Assembly: GCF_028401955.1 (NCBI RefSeq)
Contig: NZ_JAQOTJ010000022.1
Coordinates: forward strand, 1 to 56,603
DNA: 56,603 bases
Source of the DNA: Bacillus sp. BP-3
Lineage (GTDB): Bacteria; Bacillota; Bacilli; Bacillales; Bacillaceae_G
Direction of reading: 5' to 3'
Shown: positions 36,233 to 45,343 of the stretch, in pieces
Layout: every line of letters starts with the position of its first letter
Numbering within the stretch: the stretch's first letter is position 1
Made by a program: the position numbers and the translations under genes
The notes under the pieces: generated by a model
What the model was told of the DNA's origin: nothing
What the model saw: the letters and a program-made list of their open reading frames with translations, nothing else
Database searches by the model: none

Positions 36233-36652
36233 TTGCACATTCAACTAGATCCAAGAAGCAACACTCCGATATGGGAACAAATTGTTCATAATGTTAAAGA
36301 GCTAATTCTAAAAGGGATGCTCGAACCTAACGATAAACTCCCTTCCGTTCGTGAACTTGCCTCTTCACTTGTAATTAATCCAAACACAGTGAGTAAGGCT
36401 TATCAAGAATTAGAGCGACAAGGAATTATTGAAACGCTGCGTGGTAAAGGGACATTCGTCTCGCAATCCATTACTCCCGCACAAGATGAAAGGAAAATTG
36501 CTATGGTAGAAAAACAATTCCATCAATTGTTACTAGAAGCTTCGTATCTTGGTATTTCAAAAGAAAAAATTCATGATTGGATTGATTCATACTATAAAGA
36601 ATTAGGAGGAAATACGCATGTTAAAAGTGACGAACGTAAAGAAAACAATTGA
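36233..36652 (+). CDS. GntR-family repressor, YtrA subfamily
   Basis: 139 residues: winged helix (about 5-75, with NTPIWEQIVHNVKELI, PSVRELASSLVINPNTVSKAY and RGKGTFVS) followed by only a short helical C-terminal region instead of an effector domain, the hallmark of YtrA-type regulators. TTG 36233 is 9 bases after AAAGGAG. The gene overlaps the ATPase gene by 35 bases. It probably represses its own operon through the upstream operator; in B. subtilis the YtrA regulon responds to cell-wall antibiotics. Confidence 0.9.
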   Translation: MHIQLDPRSNTPIWEQIVHNVKELILKGMLEPNDKLPSVRELASSLVINPNTVSKAYQELERQGIIETLRGKGTFVSQSITPAQDERKIAMVEKQFHQLLLEASYLGISKEKIHDWIDSYYKELGGNTHVKSDERKENN

Positions 36653-37499
36653 TAATCAAACGATATTAGAAGATATTTCATTTACTTTAAAAAAGGGGAG
36701 CATTGCCGGATTACTCGGAAGAAATGGAGCCGGAAAAACAACACTATTACGTACACTCGTTGGGATTTTAACTCCAGATGAAGGAACCGTTACATATAAC
36801 GACGTTGACGTGCACAAGCATCCTGAAGTAAAACAAACAGTTGTATACGTTCCAGACTCTACAAATGTATTAAGCGGATACACAGTAAAAGAAATCGTAA
36901 AATTTTACAAAGCAGTCTATCATAATTTCAATGCAGACTATTTCTATGAGTTACTTGAGCGTTTTAACTTACCAGACAAACGCATTCGTAGCTACTCCCG
37001 CGGAATGAAAGCACTATTGGCAATGATCTTAGCCTTTTCTACTGGCGTAGAATACATAATTTTAGATGAGCCAACAAACGGACTTGATCCAATTGTAAAA
37101 AGACAAATCTTGCAATTTTTAATTGAAGAAGTAGCAGAACGTGAAATTACCATTCTCATTTCGACACATCACTTAGATGAAATTGAAAAAATCGCAGACA
37201 CAGTCATCATTTTAAAAGATCATACCATTGCATCAATTACAGCTTTAGACGATACAAAATCGCGATATGCAAAAATTCAAGTCGCTTATGAACGTTCACT
37301 ACCACAAAAACTAGAAAACTTAAGTAATGTGAAAGTATTACAACAAACCGGAAAAGTATACACCGTTTTAATCGAGGGCAATGTAGCAACTACGTTAGAA
37401 AAATTTCATAAAGAGCAGCCGCTCTTATTAGAAGAATTGCCAATGTCACTTGAGGATGTATTTGTTACGGCTTTTGAGGAGGGGTCACATGTTTCATAA
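36618..37499 (+). CDS. ABC transporter ATP-binding protein (YtrB-like)
   Basis: 293 residues. Walker A GRNGAGKTT (about 37-45), signature SYSRGMKA (SRGMK in place of LSGGQ), Walker B YIILDEPTNGLD and the H-loop STHHLDE. Residues after about 215 form a family-specific C-terminal domain. Only one ATPase gene serves the four permease genes downstream. AGGAGG precedes the ATG; it overlaps both neighbours, indicating one tightly coupled operon. Confidence 0.93.
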   Translation: MLKVTNVKKTIDNQTILEDISFTLKKGSIAGLLGRNGAGKTTLLRTLVGILTPDEGTVTYNDVDVHKHPEVKQTVVYVPDSTNVLSGYTVKEIVKFYKAVYHNFNADYFYELLERFNLPDKRIRSYSRGMKALLAMILAFSTGVEYIILDEPTNGLDPIVKRQILQFLIEEVAEREITILISTHHLDEIEKIADTVIILKDHTIASITALDDTKSRYAKIQVAYERSLPQKLENLSNVKVLQQTGKVYTVLIEGNVATTLEKFHKEQPLLLEELPMSLEDVFVTAFEEGSHVS

Positions 37500-38571
37500 A
37501 GGGTTGTGGATGCGGACATTTAAACAGGGGAAATATATACTTCTACTCTTTTGGTTAAGTAGTTTGTATAAACTTCCTTATGAATATTATAGTGCTGCAC
37601 AATCAGAGTTTAGACAATCAAAAATGAAATGGGATGATCATGTATATTATTATTCCTATCATTTCCAATTAGATGAACCTGTCCTGATACAAGGCATTGC
37701 GCTCATCGCACTTGCTTGTGTTTTAATTGGATGGGAACGCAACAATCAATCAGTGGATTTTCTTTTCTCTATGCCTTTTAAGCGAAAAGATATTTTTCTA
37801 ACAAAATGGTTGTTTGGCATTGTCAATATTATAACCGTAAATTTTATTTGCTGGATTAGTATGTGGGGAATTAAAAAAGCATCTTTTCATAATGCTTATC
37901 AAGATTTTAGTCCGTTTCATACTTATTTTATCTACCTAACAATTGTGCTAATTGCTATCTATACATTTTCCTTATTCATTGGAACAATTACTGGAAATAT
38001 TTTTTCACAAGGCACTTTAACTGCGGTCATTTTATATCTTCCTTATGGTTTAATTTTATTGGTATCTGGATTTATTTTTGTTCATACTGGAGGGGCAACC
38101 GAGGATCGATATAAAATTGAGAGTAAAACTAGATATTACTTAGAACAAGTAAGCATCATTGCACCGTTCCATGAATTTCATATTAGTTACAGCTACCATC
38201 CTGAAATGACATTTGATCGTGACGGTCATAAAATCTCGGAATCACCTACCGTAGACCCTATGGAGAAAATATCGATTCCACCTGTTTGGAAATTGCTGAA
38301 CCCATTCGTTTATATCATTCTATTTTTACCATTAGCGATCATTTTATATACACGCTCTCCTAATGAACAAAACGGAAAAATTCTATTGTTTCCACGGCTA
38401 CAGAAATGGTTTATTGGCTGTACAGTCCTTTGCTTTGCATTACTCGCGGGGCGAACATTTGGAATAAGTGCTTTATGGATTTACTATATAACCTTTTTGG
38501 GAGCAGGAATTATTAGTTATATAATTTTAACACGCTTGCTAAAATGGAAATTCTCTTTCGGCGGAAGATAA
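37489..38571 (+). CDS. ABC transporter permease, ytr-like paralogue 1
   Basis: 360 residues starting MFHKGLWMRTFKQGKY. About six to seven hydrophobic segments and one large extracytoplasmic loop (about 200-265). The block IGWERNNQSVDFLFSMPF and the following FKRKDIFLTKWLFG are shared with the next three genes, as is the late RSPNEQNGKILLFPRLQ. GAGGAGGGG precedes ATG 37489, which overlaps the ATPase gene by 11 bases. Family: YtrC/YtrD-like permease. Confidence 0.88.
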   Translation: MFHKGLWMRTFKQGKYILLLFWLSSLYKLPYEYYSAAQSEFRQSKMKWDDHVYYYSYHFQLDEPVLIQGIALIALACVLIGWERNNQSVDFLFSMPFKRKDIFLTKWLFGIVNIITVNFICWISMWGIKKASFHNAYQDFSPFHTYFIYLTIVLIAIYTFSLFIGTITGNIFSQGTLTAVILYLPYGLILLVSGFIFVHTGGATEDRYKIESKTRYYLEQVSIIAPFHEFHISYSYHPEMTFDRDGHKISESPTVDPMEKISIPPVWKLLNPFVYIILFLPLAIILYTRSPNEQNGKILLFPRLQKWFIGCTVLCFALLAGRTFGISALWIYYITFLGAGIISYIILTRLLKWKFSFGGR

Positions 38572-38613
38572 TACTATTTATTAAGAATATACGTATAAAT
38601 CGAGGTGAATGCC

Positions 38614-39672
38614 ATGTTCCATAAAGCACTATGGATGCGAAACTGGAAACAAGGAAAATATATTATATTGCTATTCTTTCTTAGTTGTCTCTACTTTTTC
38701 CCATATAAATATTATCAAGCAGCAGAGCAACAACTTAATTCTTATCATAAACGTCACACAGAAGGAAATTTTTATTATGAATATACTTTTTATTCCTCTA
38801 ATAGTTTTTGGATAGCCTTTATTGTAATTATTTTAGGATGTCTTTTAATCGGATGGGAACGTAGAAATCAATCTGAAGATATGCTTATGGCAATGCCGTT
38901 TAAGCGACGTGATATTTTCTTATCAAAATGGCTCTTTGGAGTGATTCATATTGTAGGTTCTTTTTTCATAAGTTGGATACTTATGTATCTCATTTATAAA
39001 TCAACCATTCACTTTCAATATCAATCATTTTATCCATTTCATCGATACTTTTCATATGCAGTTGTTTCTTATGTTGCAATCTATACAGCTACCTTATGTA
39101 TTGGATCATCTACAAGGAACGTTATTTCACAAGGTATTTTTAGCACTACTTTTCTAGTTATGGGGTGTGGCGTATTTTCACTAGGATTCTCTTTTCTAAC
39201 TACTCATTGGAATGTAATAGATCATAGCAATTCCCAGAAAAGATTTGATGTCATTTATGAATTCAATCAAAAAGCAAGTATTTCCGCTCCTATAAACAAA
39301 TTTACTATTGATTACAATTATGATCCAAGAAATCGTCGTACCGATGATACTGAAAATACGCTAAAAGGTCCTGCATTTCATCAATATTATTCTGCCAAAG
39401 CAATGCTGGTTCCTGTCTTTTATACAATTTGTTGCTTTCTACTTGGCACATTCCTTTTTACACGGACACGAAATGAAAATAATATGAAAATCTTTCTTTT
39501 TCAAAAGCACCGCTTGCTATGGATATGGGGAATTACACTTTACTTTGCTTTAATAGGCGGACGGTTATATAATCCTTTTGGCTTATTATTGAATTACTAC
39601 GCCGGCTTCTTTTTATTTGGAAGCATCACTTATTTCATACTATCTCGTGTTACTAAATATAAAATTTTTTAA
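38614..39672 (+). CDS. ABC transporter permease, ytr-like paralogue 2
   Basis: 352 residues starting MFHKALWMRNWKQGKY. Shares IGWERRNQSEDMLMAMPF and KRRDIFLSKWLFG with its neighbours but is the most diverged: the late motif reads TRTRNENNMKIFLFQKH instead of RSPNEQNGKILL. Six or more membrane segments. ATG 38614 follows GAGGTGA; it lies 42 bases after paralogue 1 without a terminator. Confidence 0.87.
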   Translation: MFHKALWMRNWKQGKYIILLFFLSCLYFFPYKYYQAAEQQLNSYHKRHTEGNFYYEYTFYSSNSFWIAFIVIILGCLLIGWERRNQSEDMLMAMPFKRRDIFLSKWLFGVIHIVGSFFISWILMYLIYKSTIHFQYQSFYPFHRYFSYAVVSYVAIYTATLCIGSSTRNVISQGIFSTTFLVMGCGVFSLGFSFLTTHWNVIDHSNSQKRFDVIYEFNQKASISAPINKFTIDYNYDPRNRRTDDTENTLKGPAFHQYYSAKAMLVPVFYTICCFLLGTFLFTRTRNENNMKIFLFQKHRLLWIWGITLYFALIGGRLYNPFGLLLNYYAGFFLFGSITYFILSRVTKYKIF

Positions 39673-39684
39673 AGGAGCGATCCT

Positions 39685-40755
39685 ATGTTTCAAAAAGCAT
39701 TGTGGCTTCAAACATATAAGCAAAGTAAATATATCGTATGGTTATTTTGGCTCGTTAACTTCTATCTACTATCGTGCAGATATTATTTGGCAGCTTTAGA
39801 ACAACTAAACTATTTCCACGATAATATGAAATGGAATTATCGTTTTCATTACCACTATATTTTTCCTGAAGAAACTATAGTAATACAGGGTGCACTTGTT
39901 ATTGTTTTAGGTTGTGTACTCATTGGCTGGGATCGTCACAATCAATCAATCGACCTCCTTTGGTCGATGCCATTCAAGCGAACACATATCTTTCTTACAA
40001 AATGGCTGTTTGGTGTATGTAATATTATTAGTGTTCTAGCATTGAACTGGGGAATTTTCGCTATTTTGAAAAAAACAACTTTTCATAATAAGTATCAAAT
40101 ATTTTCACCATTTCACTATTATTTTCTATACGCAGCCATTGTACTCATTGCAATCTATACGTTCACACTATGTCTCGGAACAATTGCTGGAAATATCGTA
40201 TCACAAGGCTTTTTAACTGCAATTGCTCTTCTTTTACCATTCGTATTGCCTATTTTAATTACTGGATTCATTTCTGTTCATACCAATAATTCGTATACTA
40301 ACACTTATGAACAAGAAAATGCATATATGAATAAAGCTGAAAAACTTACTGTCTTTTCACCTATGATACATTTTCAAATTTATTTTAATTACGATCCACA
40401 GTCTGCCTATACTGATACAACAGGAAAACGAATCACTGAGCCTAACTTTAGTTCTATTCCGTCTCTCTGGACATTAATAAGCCCTATTGTATATACACTG
40501 ATCTTATTACCATTAAGTACGTATTTATATGTTCGGTCACCTAACGAACAAAACGGAAAAATACTACTTTTTCCAAAGCTACAAAAGCTCTTTATCGTTT
40601 GTACGGTAACGTGCTTTGCCTTACTTGGTGCTCGTTTACTAGGAGGAATCAATTCGTTGGTAAGCTATTACATCGGTTTTTTAGGCACAGGAGTTATCAC
40701 TTACCTCATTCTATCTCGTCTGTTAAAATGGAAATTTTCTTTCGTAGGAAGATAG
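39685..40755 (+). CDS. ABC transporter permease, ytr-like paralogue 3
   Basis: 356 residues starting MFQKALWLQTYKQSKY. Shares IGWDRHNQSIDLLWSMPF and KRTHIFLTKWLFG. It resembles paralogue 1 most: both have TAGNIxSQGxLTA and end RLLKWKFSFxGR. AAAGGAGCG is 6 bases before the ATG, 12 bases after paralogue 2. It likely arose by duplication of paralogue 1. Confidence 0.87.
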   Translation: MFQKALWLQTYKQSKYIVWLFWLVNFYLLSCRYYLAALEQLNYFHDNMKWNYRFHYHYIFPEETIVIQGALVIVLGCVLIGWDRHNQSIDLLWSMPFKRTHIFLTKWLFGVCNIISVLALNWGIFAILKKTTFHNKYQIFSPFHYYFLYAAIVLIAIYTFTLCLGTIAGNIVSQGFLTAIALLLPFVLPILITGFISVHTNNSYTNTYEQENAYMNKAEKLTVFSPMIHFQIYFNYDPQSAYTDTTGKRITEPNFSSIPSLWTLISPIVYTLILLPLSTYLYVRSPNEQNGKILLFPKLQKLFIVCTVTCFALLGARLLGGINSLVSYYIGFLGTGVITYLILSRLLKWKFSFVGR

Positions 40756-40805
40756 CGATACTATTCTAACCAATACAAATATACTTATTAATTGAGGTGA
40801 ATTAT

Positions 40806-41873
40806 ATGTTCCATAAAGCATTATGGATGCGAAACTGGAAGCAAGGGAAATATGTCATTGCGTTATTCTGGCTCAGTACCTTATATCTCTTACCATATGG
40901 ATATTTTAGAGACGCACTGCACAGAGCTCAGTACTTACGCGAAACAACGAATACTTATTATTCCTATCATTTGAACGGAGATAGTCCTACATTTTTCCCT
41001 ACCTTGCTTTTAATTGGATTAGCAGTCATATTAATAGGTTGGGAGCGTCATAATCAAACAAATGATTTTTTATGGTCTATGCCATTTAAACGGTCACACA
41101 TATTTTTATCAAAATGGGTGTTTGGTACCGTTCATATTATCAGTACACTAAGCGTAAATTGGATTCTTATGTATATTGTCTACAACACAACGATACACGC
41201 CGATTATCAATCATTTACACCGTTTCATCTATACTTTGTCTATACAATCTTGACATTAATTGCAGTTTATACACTAGCTCTTTTTATCGGAACCATTACA
41301 GGAAATATTGTTTCACAAGGTGCGCTAAGTTATATTTTAATGGTTTTACCTATTTACATTTTTCAGCTTGCGTTCCCTTTCTTTGTATTACATGTTGATT
41401 TATCAGAAAAAGAATATGACAATGCCCATCGTAAAGGTTCCATGTATATAGAAAATACAAGTACATTAGCTCCTCTTACCTATTTTAGCATTAACTATGA
41501 CTATCAACCGCAAAGAGAAGCTATACAAGATGAATACGGAGGTGTACATGCGGGGCCTGCTTATCATCATATCCCGTCTGCTTGGACACTACTGAGCCCT
41601 ACAATTTATATACTCATTTGTCTTCCATTAGGAGCTTATTTATATATACGTTCACCGAATGAGCATAACGGAAAGATATTACTATATCAACAACTTCAAA
41701 TCTATTTTTCAATATGTACTTCCATTTGTTTCGGACTTCTTGGCAGCGAAGTTTTCACTGATGGCAGTAAATCAATCCCACTTCACTATATGTATTTTAT
41801 AGGATTTGGCATTTTGACATATGCCATTTTACAACGGATGTTAAAACATAAACTTTCTTTATATGCAAAATAG
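40806..41873 (+). CDS. ABC transporter permease, ytr-like paralogue 4
   Basis: 355 residues starting MFHKALWMRNWKQGKY, the same N-terminus as paralogue 2, but with the RSPNEHNGKILLYQQLQ late motif of paralogues 1 and 3. IGWERHNQTNDFLWSMPF and KRSHIFLSKWVFG are the shared block. ATG 40806 follows GAGGTGA. Last gene of the operon; a terminator overlaps its end. Confidence 0.87.
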   Translation: MFHKALWMRNWKQGKYVIALFWLSTLYLLPYGYFRDALHRAQYLRETTNTYYSYHLNGDSPTFFPTLLLIGLAVILIGWERHNQTNDFLWSMPFKRSHIFLSKWVFGTVHIISTLSVNWILMYIVYNTTIHADYQSFTPFHLYFVYTILTLIAVYTLALFIGTITGNIVSQGALSYILMVLPIYIFQLAFPFFVLHVDLSEKEYDNAHRKGSMYIENTSTLAPLTYFSINYDYQPQREAIQDEYGGVHAGPAYHHIPSAWTLLSPTIYILICLPLGAYLYIRSPNEHNGKILLYQQLQIYFSICTSICFGLLGSEVFTDGSKSIPLHYMYFIGFGILTYAILQRMLKHKLSLYAK

Positions 41874-41899
41874 CCCCCCGTCAGGAGGCTATTTTCAGA
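41867..41899 (+). terminator. Terminator of the ytr-like operon
   Basis: AAAATAGCC / GGCTATTTT with a 12-base loop followed by CAG. Almost the same hairpin recurs after the adenine deaminase gene at 43982. Confidence 0.85.
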
Positions 41900-42198
41900 A
41901 TGTCGAAGAACAAACTTGTCTCTATACACTTCCCTCTCTTCCCTCCTCTTTACAATTGAAAGAGGAGTTTTCATATGCACTATGTAAAACAGAATCTAAA
42001 AAATTGAGCTACACTTCGTTTTCGGCGCGGGCCTGGCATAGATTTAACCTACCAAAAAACAGAAGAAGAAAAGACGGTCTACAATGTGATCACCCTTTAT
42101 AGTAAAATATAAAAATAGATAAGACTGAATTTTTAGATACTTCAGTTTGAACTAAAGTAATTCTGAGCGTGAAAAAAGCAGATCAGGGGGAAACTTAC
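41900..42198. other. Gap between the ytr-like operon and the ade gene
   Basis: About 300 bases without an intact gene. It contains a GAGGAG followed by a ten-codon frame, then at 42008-42112 a frame without start reading ATLRFRRGPGIDLTYQK and continuing to NVITLYSKI and a stop; with a shift, the preceding bases read ELHFVFGAG. This looks like the worn 3' end of a lost gene. The ade promoter should lie between 42112 and 42180, but no clear -35/-10 pair is seen. Confidence 0.45.
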
Positions 42199-43973
42199 AT
42201 GAGATACATTGAAAGGAATACATTGTGGAAACTGATAGAGGTATCAAGGGGGAAACATCCGGCAACAGTTTGGATTACAGGAGGAATTGTGTTTAATGTA
42301 TACACAGGAGAGCTAGAAAAAAAGATATCGTTTTGTATGGAGAACGTATTGCTTATGTTGGAATGCAGAAACCGCAAGTTGATGAGAAAACACAAATTAT
42401 AGATGCATCCAACTTTACGTTAGTTCCAGGATACATCGAACCTCACGCACATCCGTATCAGTATTATAATCCTACGTCATTTGGAGAATTCGCTTTAAGC
42501 TTAGGTACAACGACTTTAGTGAATGATAATCTAATATTTTATTTAAATGCAGATCAGAAAGGCTTTGAATATTTATTAGACTATAGCAGTCATTTGCCTG
42601 TCAAAAATTATTGGTGGGCAAGGATGGATCCGCAAAGCAACCACCCGGATATGTTAGCGAAATTCACGACTGAGCGCTTGGTCAATTTACTTCGCCACAA
42701 ACAGATTATACAAGCTGGTGAATTGACAGCTTGGCCTGCTGCCCTGGCTGGTGATGAAACAATACTAGAAGGAATAGCAGAAGCACGGAGGCTCGGCAAA
42801 AGAATTGAAGGGCATAACCCAGGAGCTTCTAGTGAAACCTTAAATGCTTTGGCAGCACTCGGTGTTACGGCCTGTCATGAAGCTATCAATGGAGAAGAAG
42901 TAATGAGAAGACTTCGTTTAGGCATGTATGCAACTTTGCGCCACTCCTCCATACGTCCTGATTTGCCAGGCTTAATTAAAGATTTACAAGAGCGCGACTT
43001 TGATTTTTCTTCCGCTTCAAGACTTATGTTAACAACGGATGGCTCTATGCCCCCATTTCTTCAGCATGGGCTAATGGACTATCTTATTAAGATTTCTCTT
43101 GATAATGGCGTCCCTTTCCATGTCGCTTATCGGATGGCCACTTTAAACCCTGCAACGTATTATGGATTGGATCAACAAATCGGCGGAATCGCTCCAGGAC
43201 GAATCGCGGATATTCTATTTCTCGAGGATATTAGCAAGCCTTCTCCGATCAAGGTAATCGCAAACGGGCAGCTGGTTGTGACAAACAGACAGCTCCTAAA
43301 CTCATTTCCTGTATGTGATTGGAAGCAATTGCAATTTGAGCCCATACATATGGAATGGCGCGTTCAACCAGAATGGCTTGATATGACCACTGAGCATCCA
43401 GAAGTCCCTGTAATAGAAATGCTTAATGCAGTCATTACGAAACCAAGTCTAGAATCATTGCCATTAAAGAAAGGTATTATTGACTTGGAAGCGAGAGAAG
43501 GATATTGTTATGTCAGTCTTATTGATCAAAAGGGGAAATGGGTTACTAACGGCATATTAAAAGGGTTTGCCGATCACCTAGATGCTCTAGCGACAACCTA
43601 CACAGCCTCTCAAGATATTGTTGTTATAGGGCAAAAGAAAGAGATTATGATACAAGCTGTAAATCAACTACTCGCTCAAGGCGGTGGTACCATATTAATG
43701 GAGGGAGAAGAAACCTTATTTAATTTGGAATTACCGCTTGGAGGGAAAATGAGCAAGTTATCCATGCATGAACTGATTTCAAAAACGATAAGACTTGTAC
43801 AACTTCTGAAGGAGAGAGGACATCAGCATATCGATCCATTATATACGATGTTCTTTTTGACATCGACCCATTTACCAGCGGTACGCTTAACAGCTGAAGG
43901 AGTATATTCTATTAAAGAGAATGTGGTTGTTTCTCCGGTTAAGAGAGTGAAGAGTGACTATTTTGTAAGATAA
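42199..43973 (+). pseudogene. Adenine deaminase-family amidohydrolase, frameshifted near the N-terminus
   Basis: Adenine deaminase family (about 591 residues if the frame is restored), which converts adenine to hypoxanthine. The N-terminal frame from ATG 42199 (RBS AGGGGG) runs MRYIERNTLWKLIEVSRGK in-family to GELEKK, then the frame changes at a run of seven As near 42316-42324. One more A would join it to DIVLYGERIAYVG in the next frame. Metal motif PGYIEPHAHPY, the EGHNPGASSE and LTTDGSMPP segments are intact. Sequencing error, true frameshift or slippage are all possible. Base composition is visibly richer in G+C than the neighbours, which with the flanking repeats suggests acquisition. 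Confidence 0.85.
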
Positions 43974-43981
43974 ACAATGTG

Positions 43982-44007
43982 AAAATAGCCTCTTAGGAGG
44001 CTATTTT
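43982..44007. terminator. Bidirectional terminator after ade
   Basis: AAAATAGCCTC-tta-GGAGGCTATTTT, shared by convergent ade (+) and the 181-residue gene (-). It repeats the core of the terminator at 41867-41899. Confidence 0.88.
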
Positions 44008-44546
44008 ACATTCTTTCTTCTTTCACTATAGTTCTTCTCCTCATCTGTCCCGAATCCATTACCATTTGTCACAATTTGATCTGTCGGTGCGACAATACTT
44101 TCAGCAATTTTCCAATCTCCATACTCTCGTACAAATACTTGTATGAAGTAGTTCGTCCCATTCATTTGATAGGTGTTTTCTTTTTTTACATCATACTGCA
44201 CAGCTAAGTAGTATACTTGTACATTTTCTTTTCCGAATTTTGATACATATTGAGAAACTCGCGGCATATAAATTGAAGCTTTCGTTAGCGACATTTGTTT
44301 TATACCGACGAGAGATGAGTGCTTTATATTATGTAAAGTATCTTGATGATGAATACGATCATTATGATGAAATAATACAGTTGTTTGCATCGAACTCATC
44401 CATAACTTTGAATATAAAACAGGGTTATGACTTGAGATATATTCCAGTTCTTTTTGGACAATTTGATTGGGAGACGCTGCACTTATTTCAGTGCCGTAAC
44501 ATAATAAACATATACTGATAATTCCAAACAAAACAATACGCTTCAT
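44001..44546 (-). CDS. Secreted protein of unknown function, 181 residues
   Basis: A signal peptide is clear at 1-23 (IVLFGIISICLLCYGTEISA). The rest resembles small NTF2-like or DUF4829-type extracytoplasmic domains: YYLAVQYDVKKENTYQMNG and YFIQVFVREYGDWKIAESI, quoted in part, end in a hydrophilic tail. No catalytic motif is seen. Located between ade and the MarR regulator and transcribed leftward. Function unknown. Confidence 0.72.
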   Translation of the reverse strand: MKRIVLFGIISICLLCYGTEISAASPNQIVQKELEYISSHNPVLYSKLWMSSMQTTVLFHHNDRIHHQDTLHNIKHSSLVGIKQMSLTKASIYMPRVSQYVSKFGKENVQVYYLAVQYDVKKENTYQMNGTNYFIQVFVREYGDWKIAESIVAPTDQIVTNGNGFGTDEEKNYSERRKNVK

Positions 44547-44611
44547 TGTCTGCCTCCTATTCCATATACGTAAAGTATAGGAATAGGAGGATATTTTTAT
44601 GCAGATTGTCT

Positions 44612-44720
44612 ATTCTGTAATATTTAATTTTTTTGACATATAAGTCACTTCTATGCGCGACCAGATGCTCTCGTCCACCCTAAAAAAAGGGGTTATGTTA
44701 TTTTTCAACTTATATGTATT
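44612..44720 (+). repeat. Dispersed repeat family A, copy A4
   Basis: TATTTAATTTTTTTGACAT, ATAAGTCACTTCTATGC, then directly CGACCAGATGCTCTCGTCC and an AAAAAAAGGGG tail. Short-core copy like A1. Confidence 0.82.
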
Positions 44721-44726
44721 TACACA

Positions 44727-44763
44727 TAAAAAAATAGAAAAGCAATCTTTGCTTTTCTATTTT
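44727..44763. terminator. Terminator of the MarR gene
   Basis: AATAGAAAAGCAA / TTGCTTTTCTATT palindrome with A- and T-runs, at the marR stop codon. Confidence 0.88.
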
Positions 44764-45182
44764 CATAGGACTCTATCGAAGAGATCTAACGCCATTTCAA
44801 TTTCCTGGTCGCTCCAGCCCTGAAACTTCTCTCTATAATATTCTTTTCGGACATTTTCAAGTTTTTCAGCAACTTCTCGCCCGCTATCGGTAATTTCTAA
44901 ATACACAATGCGTCTGTCTGAATTAGATCGCTTTCTCATTACGAGCCCCTTACGAGCAAGACGATCTGTAACCGCTGTAATATGACTGGATGTAACATCC
45001 ACTTCACTTGCAATTTGCGATGCCATTTGCGGGCTTTTCCAATATAACGCACGCAGTACAGAAAACTCATTCCATGGCATATGTTCAGAAAAAAGTTCAT
45101 TAATATCACTTTGTAATAAACGAAGCATTCTCCGAAAGGAAGTAGATAAGTTTAAAATAAGCGCTTCTCGTTTTTCGTTCAC
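44763..45182 (-). CDS. MarR-family transcriptional regulator
   Basis: 139 residues with a winged helix: FSVLRALYWKSPQMASQIASE, quoted partly, recognition helix DVTSSHITAVTDRLARKG and the wing RKRSNSDRRIVYLEITDSG. GTG 45182 is 9 bases after AAAGGA; an earlier ATG in frame (45227) lacks a ribosome binding site. Divergent from the SIMPL gene, so it may control that gene and itself. Ligand unknown. Confidence 0.88.
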   Translation of the reverse strand: MNEKREALILNLSTSFRRMLRLLQSDINELFSEHMPWNEFSVLRALYWKSPQMASQIASEVDVTSSHITAVTDRLARKGLVMRKRSNSDRRIVYLEITDSGREVAEKLENVRKEYYREKFQGWSDQEIEMALDLFDRVL

Positions 45183-45343
45183 TGTTCTCGATCCTTTTTT
45201 ATAATATTTACACATATTATAATGCATGAATACCTAAATTGTATATATTTTCTTTCTACTTAGATTTTCTATTATATTTCTAAATTTAAGGAAAAATTGG
45301 ACACCCTTCTCTCATATAAATAAAGAAAGGAAGGTGAACAATC

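Noticed and set aside
37489-41873. Direct repeats as a possible CRISPR or recombination array
   Set aside because: The repeated words are conserved protein motifs of four paralogous permeases.
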